Shown in pieces: positions 1-4,891 of a stretch of DNA of 5,680 bases. The position numbers and the translations under genes are program-made. The notes beneath the pieces were generated by a model that did no database searches, was not told the DNA's origin, and saw only the letters and a list, made by a program, of their open reading frames with translations. Location of the stretch: the NCBI GenBank assembly GCA_027489295.1, contig JAIYAA010000353.1, positions 1-5,680 of the forward strand, read 5' to 3'. Source of the stretch: Sphingomonadales bacterium (GTDB taxonomy: Bacteria > Pseudomonadota > Alphaproteobacteria > Sphingomonadales > Sphingomonadaceae). How positions within the stretch are numbered: the first letter of the stretch is position 1; the number at the start of each line of letters is the position of its first letter.

Positions 1-1760
1 CCATAGGCCTTGGCCTTCTTTGCGTTGAGCAACACGCCGTTGCCATTGGCGTCGTTGCCGTTCAGCTGAATGTCGTCGAGCGTGTAGTAGAAGCCCGACA
101 GGTTGAAGCGCACGGTGCGGTCCAGCTGGGTCTTGATGCCCGCTTCCCACGACAGGATCTTTTCGGAATTCGCGGTGGTGAAGTCCGAGTTGAACACCGC
201 CGAGCGGCCCTGGATGGTCGGGCCACGGAAGCCCTTGGCGACGCGGGCATAGACGCTGACGTCCGGGTTGAACTCATAGCGTGCGCTCACGTCCCAGCTG
301 GGCTGGGTGTCGGAGAGGCGGACATGGCGACGGCCGGTATAGGTGACGACGCCGGCGACGGTGTCGGCCGTCTTCAGCAGATCGGTCGTCTTGGTATCCT
401 GGGTCACGCGCGCACCGGCGGTCAGCGTCAGCTTCGGCGCGATCTCGTAGCTCGCCTGGCCGAACACCGCCCAGCTGGTGTTCATGTTGTGCAGCCGCAC
501 CCAGTTGTTCGGGTTGTTGGCGGCGCCGCTCAGGAAATAGGCGCGCTGGTAGAATTCGGTGATGTCCCGCGAATCGAAGTAGAGGCCGCCGACCTGCCAC
601 TTGAGCGGGCCCGTGCCGCTGCTGGCGAGGCGCAGCTCCTGCGTCCACTGATCGAGCCCCTTCACGCGGCCCATCGATTCGCCGAAGCCGGCATTGCCGA
701 AGTCGGCCGCCGCGCCGCCATCGGTATCGCCGCGGCTGCGGCCCGACAGCGTCTCGTACCCGGTGATCGAGGTGAGCGTCACGCCGCCCAGCGTCCAGTT
801 GACGTGCAGCGAGCCGCCCGTCGTGTTGTACTTCTGCGGGTTGTCGGCGCCCTCGTCCCACCGCGCGCTGGTGAACTGCACGCCGGTGATCGTGTTCGAC
901 CCCAGGTTCAGCGCGCCGCGACGGAACACCGTGGCGGTGCCGTCATACCAGCGGGCATGGCCCGAGGCGAGGATCGACAGGTTGTCGCTCGGCGTGGCGA
1001 GCAGCTGCAGGCGCACGTCGCGCTCGTTGAAGCCGCCGGCGGCGTTCTTGCGGCCGACGCGCGTGCCGTCGGCGGTCGCGCCGGTGTAGGTGTTGTCGAT
1101 ATAGTCGTCGCGATGCTGGTACAGCCCCGAGATGCGGAAGGCGAGCTTGTCCTGAATGATCGGACCGCCGACGCCGGCGTCGACATTGACGCTGTTATAG
1201 CTGCCATAGCTGGCGGTGCCGCGGCCTTCGAACTGCTGCGAGGGGCGGATCGAATCGAACTTGATGATGCCGGCGGTGGTGTTGCGGCCGAACAGCGAGC
1301 CCTGCGGGCCGCGCAGCACTTCGATCTGGTTCACGTCGAACACCGGGTTCGACTTCATCACGACATGCTCGAGGACGATGTCGTCCTGGATGATCGAGAC
1401 CGGCTGCGACGCGCCGAGGTAGAAATCGACGTTGCCGAGACCGCGGATGTAGAAGCGCGGGAAAATGCGGCCGGTCGAGGATTCGACGTACAGGCCCGGC
1501 ACCTTGCCCGATAGGGCGAGCAGCGTGTCGTCGCCGCTGGCGGTGTAGTCACGCGCCTGCGCGGCCGGCAGCACGGCAACCGACAGCGGCACCTCCTGCT
1601 GGTTTTCGGGACGGCGCTCGGCGGTGACGACGATCTCGGCAAGGCCTTCCTTGTCGTTGGCGGCGGTGCCCTCCTGCGCGAGCGCGGAATGGGATGCGAA
1701 CAGCGCGCCCAGGGCGGCGCCGATCATCAGGCTGCGCTTGTCGCGCACGAGTTTCAGCAT
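1..1760 (-). CDS. TonB-dependent outer-membrane receptor, partial (C-terminus outside window)
   Basis: Energised by TonB-ExbBD, such receptors import a scarce substrate across the outer membrane. The frame is open from the ATG at 1758-1760 to the left edge (586 codons and 2 bases). Residues 1-28 form a signal peptide: basic start (KLVRDKR), hydrophobic core, and an ALA-Q cleavage site after A28. A TonB box, EIVVTA, lies at about 42-47. The plug domain follows, with the conserved LRGPQGSLFGRN at 149-160 and NTTAG just after it. The rest is beta-barrel sequence of alternating aromatic and polar residues, reaching GFYYTLDDIQLN and LNAKKAKAYG at the edge. Receptors of this kind usually have about 700-800 residues, so the last strands and terminal aromatic residue are missing. 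A GGGG Shine-Dalgarno at 1769-1772, 8 nt before the ATG, supports the start. It lies downstream of pnuC and the kinase gene, suggesting import of a nicotinamide-riboside-like vitamin, but the sequence does not show the substrate. Family call is very secure, substrate is not. Confidence 0.95.
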   Translation of the reverse strand, partial: MLKLVRDKRSLMIGAALGALFASHSALAQEGTAANDKEGLAEIVVTAERRPENQQEVPLSVAVLPAAQARDYTASGDDTLLALSGKVPGLYVESSTGRIFPRFYIRGLGNVDFYLGASQPVSIIQDDIVLEHVVMKSNPVFDVNQIEVLRGPQGSLFGRNTTAGIIKFDSIRPSQQFEGRGTASYGSYNSVNVDAGVGGPIIQDKLAFRISGLYQHRDDYIDNTYTGATADGTRVGRKNAAGGFNERDVRLQLLATPSDNLSILASGHARWYDGTATVFRRGALNLGSNTITGVQFTSARWDEGADNPQKYNTTGGSLHVNWTLGGVTLTSITGYETLSGRSRGDTDGGAAADFGNAGFGESMGRVKGLDQWTQELRLASSGTGPLKWQVGGLYFDSRDITEFYQRAYFLSGAANNPNNWVRLHNMNTSWAVFGQASYEIAPKLTLTAGARVTQDTKTTDLLKTADTVAGVVTYTGRRHVRLSDTQPSWDVSARYEFNPDVSVYARVAKGFRGPTIQGRSAVFNSDFTTANSEKILSWEAGIKTQLDRTVRFNLSGFYYTLDDIQLNGNDANGNGVLLNAKKAKAY

Positions 1761-1817
1761 GGTGGTTTCCCCGAATGAAGTTTTGATCGTTTTTTTGTTT
1801 GAACGGCACGCGACGAA

Positions 1818-1841
1818 GCAGCGCGACCATGGTCCCGCTGC
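1818..1841. promoter_or_regulatory. 24-bp near-perfect palindrome upstream of the receptor gene (candidate operator)
   Basis: The arms are GCAGCGCGACCA (1818-1829) and TGGTCCCGCTGC (1830-1841). Eleven of twelve base pairs match, with the only mismatch at 1824/1835 and the dyad axis at 1829/1830. It lies 58 to 81 bp upstream of the receptor start codon. Size, symmetry and placement fit a binding site for a dimeric transcription factor. In RNA the same bases could fold into a hairpin with a CAUG loop, so a role in the transcript is also possible. No regulator gene is visible in the window. Confidence 0.45.
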
Positions 1842-1897
1842 ACAGCGACTTGGCTGGTGGATCCCCCGATGCCGTCGCTGCCGCGCTAGGCCCGGAT

Positions 1898-1913
1898 TGT
1901 GAACTTCCTGTGA
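1898..1913. repeat. TGTGA direct repeat with 11-bp period
   Basis: TGTGA occurs at 1898-1902 and again at 1909-1913, exactly 11 bp apart, which is about one turn of the helix. It lies about 140-150 bp upstream of the receptor start. Two same-facing half-sites on one face of the DNA could hold an activator, but five bases repeated once can also arise by chance. Confidence 0.25.
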
Positions 1914-1947
1914 CGAAATTCCGGCGCCTTACCGCACCGCGGCGAGA

Positions 1948-2472
1948 TCAGGCGCTGACGGCAAATGCCTGAATTGCCGAGATTGCCGCAGCATAGCGCG
2001 CGTCGCCCTCGCCGCGCACCCAGGCCCAGCGGACGCCGCGACGCTCCAGCTCGGCGCGCGAGAGGTCGAAGAAGCGGCGGCGTGCCTCGACGGTGCCGAA
2101 CAGGCGGGTGCCGTCGGCCACCCAGGGCAGATCGATGTCGAACAGCAGATAGAGATCAGCGGTATTGTCCCAGGCGTCGAACCAGGGGTCGCGCGTGCCG
2201 AACAGCATGTCCGCCCACACTGCGGTCATCAGCGGATCGGTGTCGAGGATAAGCGGCGGCGCGGCGGCCGCGGACATCATCCGGGTTCCGGCGTCGTGCG
2301 TCTTGGCGATCTCGACCAGGTCACGCATCGTGAAGTCGGTGCCGCGCGTCTCGGCATATTCTCGGCCATATTCGTCGAGCACCGTGCCGCCCAGCGCCGC
2401 CGCCAGCCTGGGGGCGATCGTCGTCTTGCCGGTGCTTTCGGGCCCGTGCAGGCAGATGGTGCGGGGAATCAT
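1948..2472 (-). CDS. NadR-type ribosylnicotinamide kinase (ATP-binding, P-loop)
   Basis: This 174-residue cytoplasmic protein matches the C-terminal ribosylnicotinamide kinase domain of NadR, which phosphorylates nicotinamide riboside to NMN with ATP. Visible motifs are a Walker A loop GPESTGKT (10-17), DEYGREYAE (33-41), ILDTD (75-79), and the substrate-lid segment DLPWVADGTRLFG (114-126), which resembles the WVDDGLRSLG segment of Haemophilus NadR. The N-terminal repressor and NMN adenylyltransferase domains of full NadR are absent, so another enzyme must make NAD from the NMN. The ATG at 2470-2472 overlaps the pnuC stop codon (ATGA), so translation is probably coupled. An AGGG at 2480-2483 lies 7 nt before it. 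An in-frame extension to about 2952 is open but lies over pnuC and was discarded. Thiamine or another vitamin is a less likely substrate. Confidence 0.88.
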   Translation of the reverse strand: MIPRTICLHGPESTGKTTIAPRLAAALGGTVLDEYGREYAETRGTDFTMRDLVEIAKTHDAGTRMMSAAAAPPLILDTDPLMTAVWADMLFGTRDPWFDAWDNTADLYLLFDIDLPWVADGTRLFGTVEARRRFFDLSRAELERRGVRWAWVRGEGDARYAAAISAIQAFAVSA

Positions 2473-3023
2473 GCGCGGGCCCTGTTCCAATCGATCGCTC
2501 CCCACACCGAAAGCACGAGGAAAAGGCAATAGAGGCCGGCGGTCAGCCACAGGCCCTTGGCAATAAACAGCGGGATGGCGAGCAGATCGACGGCGATCCA
2601 CAGCGGCCAGCATTCCCACGCGCGCCGCGACTGGAGGATCTGCGCGACGATGCTGAGCACTGCGATCGTCCCGTCCCACCAGGGATAGGCTGCATCGGTC
2701 GTACGGTGCATCAACATGCCCCAGCCCAGCGCCGCGAGCACGGCCCCCGCCGCCCAGCCCAGCCGTGCGCGGGGGGCCAGCAGCACCACCGGCACCTCCC
2801 CTCCGGTGTCCCGCGCGCGCCGCCAGTTCCACCAGCCATAGCCGTTGACGACGAAATAGAAGCCCTGGAGCAGCGCGTCGCTGTAGAGCCGCGCCTCGAC
2901 GAAGATCCAGGCGTAGAGCGTCACCATCGCCAGCGCGAAGGGATAGTTCCACAGGCTACGGCGCACGACGAGCGCGACATTGGCAAGGCCCAGCAGGGTA
3001 GCGACGGCTTCGATCGGCGACAC
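2469..3023 (-). CDS. pnuC: PnuC-family vitamin transporter (probably nicotinamide riboside)
   Basis: This inner-membrane protein of 184 residues has about the usual length for PnuC, a facilitator fold whose cargo is trapped by phosphorylation inside the cell. It shows several hydrophobic segments. Conserved stretches are RRSLWNYPFALAM (21-33), EARLYSDALLQGFYFVVNGYGWWNW (in three parts around 43-67), and the PnuC-family WxxWxxxN/D motif, seen as W139-P-L-W142 followed by D146. I chose the GTG at 3021-3023 because AGAGG (3032-3036) lies 8 nt upstream and the protein then begins MSPIEAVATLLG, as family members usually do. A GTG at 3027-3029 is only 2 nt from that site, and the open frame back to 3140 adds residues unlike a transporter. 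The stop overlaps the kinase start by 4 bp, and the kinase favours nicotinamide riboside over thiamine as cargo. No TPP riboswitch was seen upstream. Confidence 0.9.
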   Translation of the reverse strand: MSPIEAVATLLGLANVALVVRRSLWNYPFALAMVTLYAWIFVEARLYSDALLQGFYFVVNGYGWWNWRRARDTGGEVPVVLLAPRARLGWAAGAVLAALGWGMLMHRTTDAAYPWWDGTIAVLSIVAQILQSRRAWECWPLWIAVDLLAIPLFIAKGLWLTAGLYCLFLVLSVWGAIDWNRARA

Positions 3024-3084
3024 AGGCACGGCCTCTATCGGGCGCGCGCACGAGGGTCGAGAGCGGGCGGCAGGGCCTGCGCAG

Positions 3085-3109
3085 AAAAAAAGCGCTCGAT
3101 CGCCTTTTT
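3085..3109 (-). promoter_or_regulatory. A/T-flanked hairpin with T-run in the pnuC leader (possible attenuator)
   Basis: On the coding strand of pnuC the order is five A, a small G/C stem, then seven T (3091 down to 3085). AAAAAG and CG pair with CGCTTTTT across a 6-nt loop, with one bulged base. It lies 62 to 86 bp upstream of the pnuC start. A stem followed by a T-run is the form of an intrinsic terminator or attenuator, but only three pairs are G/C, so it would be weak. It may also be a chance A/T island. Confidence 0.25.
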
Positions 3110-3124
3110 GCTGCAACGAAGCGC

Positions 3125-3153
3125 TTGACGGCTCGGCCAACCCACCCTTATAG
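3125..3153 (+). promoter_or_regulatory. Promoter of the tRNA-Pro gene
   Basis: A -35 box TTGACG (3125-3130), preceded by C as is common in alphaproteobacteria, and a -10 box TTATAG (3148-3153) are separated by an ideal 17 bp. Transcription would begin near 3160, leaving a leader of about 50 nt before the mature tRNA. It faces away from pnuC. On the minus strand the same -10 region reads TATAAG, so the two transcription units may share or compete for this DNA. Confidence 0.72.
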
Positions 3154-3172
3154 GCGCGCCTCCAAGCTCAAG

Positions 3173-3203
3173 CCGGTCTGCTCCCGAAAGCATTGTAGAC
3201 CGG
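3173..3203 (+). other. Hairpin in the 5' leader of the tRNA-Pro precursor
   Basis: CCGGTCT (3173-3179) pairs perfectly with AGACCGG (3197-3203). The stem extends inward by a G-T wobble and a C-G pair, giving 9 pairs around a 13-nt loop. It ends 7 nt before the tRNA 5' end, so it would lie in the precursor leader removed by RNase P. It may stabilise the precursor or separate the leader from the tRNA fold. Its role is unknown. Confidence 0.5.
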
Positions 3204-3210
3204 ACTCCGT

Positions 3211-3287
3211 CGGGGAGTAGCTCAGCCTGGTAGAGCACTGTCTTCGGGAGGCAGGGGCCGGAGGTTCGAATCCTCTCTCCCCGACCA
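3211..3287 (+). tRNA. tRNA-Pro (anticodon CGG), CCA encoded
   Basis: A full cloverleaf can be read. The acceptor stem pairs CGGGGAG (3211-3217) with CTCCCCG (3277-3283). The D arm is GCTC...GAGC. The anticodon stem pairs CTGTC with GGCAG, with one T-G pair, around the loop TTCGGGA, placing anticodon CGG at 3245-3247 for the proline codon CCG. The variable loop has 5 nt. The T arm pairs GGAGG with CCTCT around TTCGAAT. A discriminator A and an encoded CCA follow (3284-3287). The first pair C1-G72, with A73 and G37, is typical of bacterial tRNA-Pro. It is a single gene with its own promoter and a hairpin terminator just downstream. CCG should be a common codon in a genome this GC-rich. Confidence 0.97.
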
Positions 3288-3305
3288 CTACTTGTATTGG
3301 GAAAT

Positions 3306-3330
3306 GGCTGGCGACCACCGGTCGCCAGCC
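3306..3330. terminator. Hairpin terminator between converging tRNA-Pro and methyltransferase genes
   Basis: GGCTGGCGACC (3306-3316) and GGTCGCCAGCC (3320-3330) form a perfect 11-bp stem with a 3-nt loop. It begins 19 nt after the tRNA CCA and 57 nt past the methyltransferase stop on the other strand. The plus-strand tail is pyrimidine-rich (TCCCCTCTTCTCCT) and the minus-strand tail is ATTTCCC. Neither has a full U-run, so termination may be partial or the stem may mainly protect 3' ends. Position and symmetry suggest it serves both strands. Confidence 0.75.
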
Positions 3331-3387
3331 TCCCCTCTTCTCCTCAGCAACGTACCTTGCAGACCGCGCCCGCCTGCGGGGCGAGGC

Positions 3388-4776
3388 TCAGCCGCTTTCG
3401 CTCGGCAGCGGCCACAGGATCAGCGTGATCCGGTCATGGCCCACCGCAATGTCCAGCGACTCCCCCGCCACAACGTCGATCGGTTCGGGGAAACTGTGCA
3501 GCACCTGCAGCCAGCCGCCATCGTGATAGCCGTCGGGGTGATTGTCGAACGACACGCCCTCCCACAGATGGATGTGCATCCACTGGACAATGCCGATCGC
3601 GCGGCCGCTCGCGGTGACCGGGATGCGCAGCCGGGCCAGCGTCGCATCATGCTTCTTCTGCGTGAGGTCCAGCCGCACGAGTTCCAGATCACCGGACAGG
3701 CGCTGCCAGCCGGTCATCGTGCCGTGGATCGGCAGGCGCTGCGGCGCAAAGGCACCGAAGGCCGACAGGTCGAACCCCGATACGTCGTCGACAAAGGCAT
3801 ATTGCGCGAGGTTCTCGCTCGCCACCAGGCACCCCATGGCGCTCGCCGCGGACGGGATGACGACCGCATCGGGTGCCAGCAGGCGGCGATGCGCATCCTC
3901 GAACGTATCGAGCACCTTTTCGGTGAGCAGGTCGCTCGACAGGATCTCGGACACGAGAATGTCGGCCGGCCCGTCCAGCTCCGCGCCGACGGTCAACGCG
4001 GTGGACGGCTTGGCGTGGACCGTGATGCGGTCCGCATAGCCATTGGCGGCGACGATCTGTTGCGCCATCTCGGCAATCATCGGCTCCATCTCGCAGGCGA
4101 CGACCCGGTCCGCCCCGGCCCGCGCCGCCATCAGCGACAAGAGGCCGCTGCCCGCGCCGATATCGAGCACCCGCGCCTGCGGCCCGGCCTGCGCGATCGC
4201 CGCCTTGATCGCCGCTTCGAACGCATCGTTGCGCGGCGCGTCGTTCATCATCGGGATATGCCAGAAAGGCACCGCGCCAGCCCCAAGCCGGCGGACCTGG
4301 TGGCGAAGGTGCAGACTGTCCGGCTGCAGCACCAGCGCACGCCGGAAGTGGCGGAGCGCCTCCAGGTTGCGCCGCGCATCGGCAAGCACGACGGCCAGAT
4401 TGCCGATCGCGGTGGCGTTATCGGGATCGAGCGCAACGACCCGCTCTAGGGTGACGATCGCATCCTCCGTCCGCCCCAGCCAGTGGAGCGTCAGGCCCTT
4501 TTCGTGCAGCGCGACCTGATGGTCGGGATCGATCGCGAGCAACTGGTCCCAGGCGACCAGCGCATCCTCGGGCCGCGACAGACGGCCGAGCAGCCCCGCC
4601 AACAGCGGCAGCACGTCGGCGGGGCGATACTCCTCCGCCAGCACCTGCCGATAGGCGGCCTCGGCAGCCTCCAGCTCCCCGCGATCGTGCAGCGCCAGCG
4701 CCTCGGCGAGGGTGGCACGCGCCTCGGTGAGGCGATCGGGGGTGTCCAGCTCGGTCAAGCGCTTCGTCCTTAACAT
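3388..4776 (-). CDS. TPR-containing PRMT7-like protein arginine methyltransferase
   Basis: This 462-residue protein has no signal peptide and should be cytoplasmic. Residues about 20-155 hold TPR-like helices, such as HDRGELEAAEAAYRQVL (30-46) and helices ending in AIDPD (81-85) and ALDPDN (115-120). The rest is a class I SAM-dependent methyltransferase resembling PRMT7: an entry helix with MMNDAPRNDAF (176-186), motif I VLDIGAGSG (203-211), post-I acidic VACEME with E229, and a double-E loop with E277 and E286 in SEILSSDLLTE. After this comes EDAHRRLL, close to the EHAHRHL of PRMT7. Near the C-terminus the THW-loop position reads GGW, so only the tryptophan is kept. The expected reaction is methyl transfer from SAM to protein arginine, with the TPRs perhaps binding the target; methylation has not been shown. 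The start is uncertain: ATG 4776 has a GAGGGGG about 12 nt upstream, while TTG 4758 has AAGGA at 8 nt. ATG 4860 lies in the preceding terminator. Confidence 0.85.
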   Translation of the reverse strand: MLRTKRLTELDTPDRLTEARATLAEALALHDRGELEAAEAAYRQVLAEEYRPADVLPLLAGLLGRLSRPEDALVAWDQLLAIDPDHQVALHEKGLTLHWLGRTEDAIVTLERVVALDPDNATAIGNLAVVLADARRNLEALRHFRRALVLQPDSLHLRHQVRRLGAGAVPFWHIPMMNDAPRNDAFEAAIKAAIAQAGPQARVLDIGAGSGLLSLMAARAGADRVVACEMEPMIAEMAQQIVAANGYADRITVHAKPSTALTVGAELDGPADILVSEILSSDLLTEKVLDTFEDAHRRLLAPDAVVIPSAASAMGCLVASENLAQYAFVDDVSGFDLSAFGAFAPQRLPIHGTMTGWQRLSGDLELVRLDLTQKKHDATLARLRIPVTASGRAIGIVQWMHIHLWEGVSFDNHPDGYHDGGWLQVLHSFPEPIDVVAGESLDIAVGHDRITLILWPLPSESG

Positions 4777-4845
4777 TTGGTATCGAACCCCCTCGATAAG
4801 CCAAAGCTGGGCGCCCGCAATAGACCGCAATCTCCCGACACGGAA
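4777..4845 (-). promoter_or_regulatory. Probable promoter region of the methyltransferase gene
   Basis: About 70 bp lie between the FadL terminator and the chosen start. On the coding strand TTGCGG occurs twice, and the second copy is followed after 16 bp by TATCGA, a weak -35/-10 match. The -10 candidate overlaps the inverted repeat at 4781-4798. A promoter is expected here because the hairpin upstream should end the previous transcript, but the boxes themselves are poor. Confidence 0.3.
4781..4798 (-). promoter_or_regulatory. Inverted repeat enclosing the Shine-Dalgarno of the methyltransferase gene
   Basis: On the coding strand TATCGA, GGGGGT, TCGATA form a perfect 6-bp inverted repeat whose 6-nt loop is most of the purine-rich Shine-Dalgarno. 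It ends 4 nt before the ATG at 4776. Folding in the mRNA would place the ribosome site in a hairpin loop beside the start codon, which could moderate translation. It could also be a short protein-binding site. Confidence 0.4.
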
Positions 4846-4874
4846 ACGCCGCCGCCCCATGGGGACGGCGGCGT
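4846..4874 (-). terminator. Rho-independent-type terminator of the FadL-family gene
   Basis: On the coding strand ACGCCGCCG, one bulged T and CCCC pair with GGGG and CGGCGGCGT, giving a very GC-rich stem of up to 13 pairs with AT at the axis (loop CCATGG in practice). It begins 18 nt after the stop codon at 4892-4894 and is followed by TTTCCGTG, a short U-tail. It separates the FadL gene from the methyltransferase gene, which probably has its own promoter in the 70 bp after it. Confidence 0.8.
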
Positions 4875-4891
4875 CGCTGGACCTGGCCTGC

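Larger units (their letters stand above)
1761..1947 (-). promoter_or_regulatory. Intergenic leader of the TonB-dependent receptor gene
   Basis: This 187-bp gap separates the kinase stop codon from the receptor start codon, both on the minus strand. It holds a 24-bp near-perfect palindrome (1818-1841) and a TGTGA direct repeat (1898-1913), listed separately. The 30 or so bases nearest the receptor start are A/T-rich on the coding strand, unlike the rest, which fits an unstructured 5' leader. I see no convincing -35/-10 pair and no intrinsic terminator after the kinase gene. The receptor may therefore have its own regulated promoter, or be read through from pnuC, or both. Confidence 0.5.

Noticed and set aside
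324..1514. 396-codon open frame on the plus strand
   Set aside because: It lies wholly antisense to the TonB-dependent receptor, whose translation matches signal peptide, TonB box, plug and barrel. Its own product is a low-complexity Ala/Arg/Val string, a usual artefact of GC-rich codon use.
1549..1830. 93-codon open frame starting at the palindrome axis
   Set aside because: The ATG at 1828-1830 is in a different frame from the receptor, overlaps its signal-peptide region, and the product has no recognisable features.
1948..2952. 334-codon version of the kinase gene
   Set aside because: The extra 160 residues lie over pnuC in another frame and match no family. The ATG at 2472, overlapping the pnuC stop, gives the expected kinase start at the Walker A loop.
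2469..3140. Longer pnuC start at 3140
   Set aside because: The added 39 residues are polar and not conserved-looking. The GTG at 3023 has a well-placed AGAGG and gives a normal PnuC N-terminus.
3024..3210. TPP or NAD riboswitch in the pnuC leader
   Set aside because: I looked for the conserved thi-box elements (CTGAGA, ACCTGATC-like) on the pnuC strand and did not find them. No NAD-type aptamer could be recognised by eye.
3292..4449. 385-codon open frame on the plus strand after the tRNA
   Set aside because: Antisense to the methyltransferase gene, begins within the terminator region, and shows no recognisable domain.
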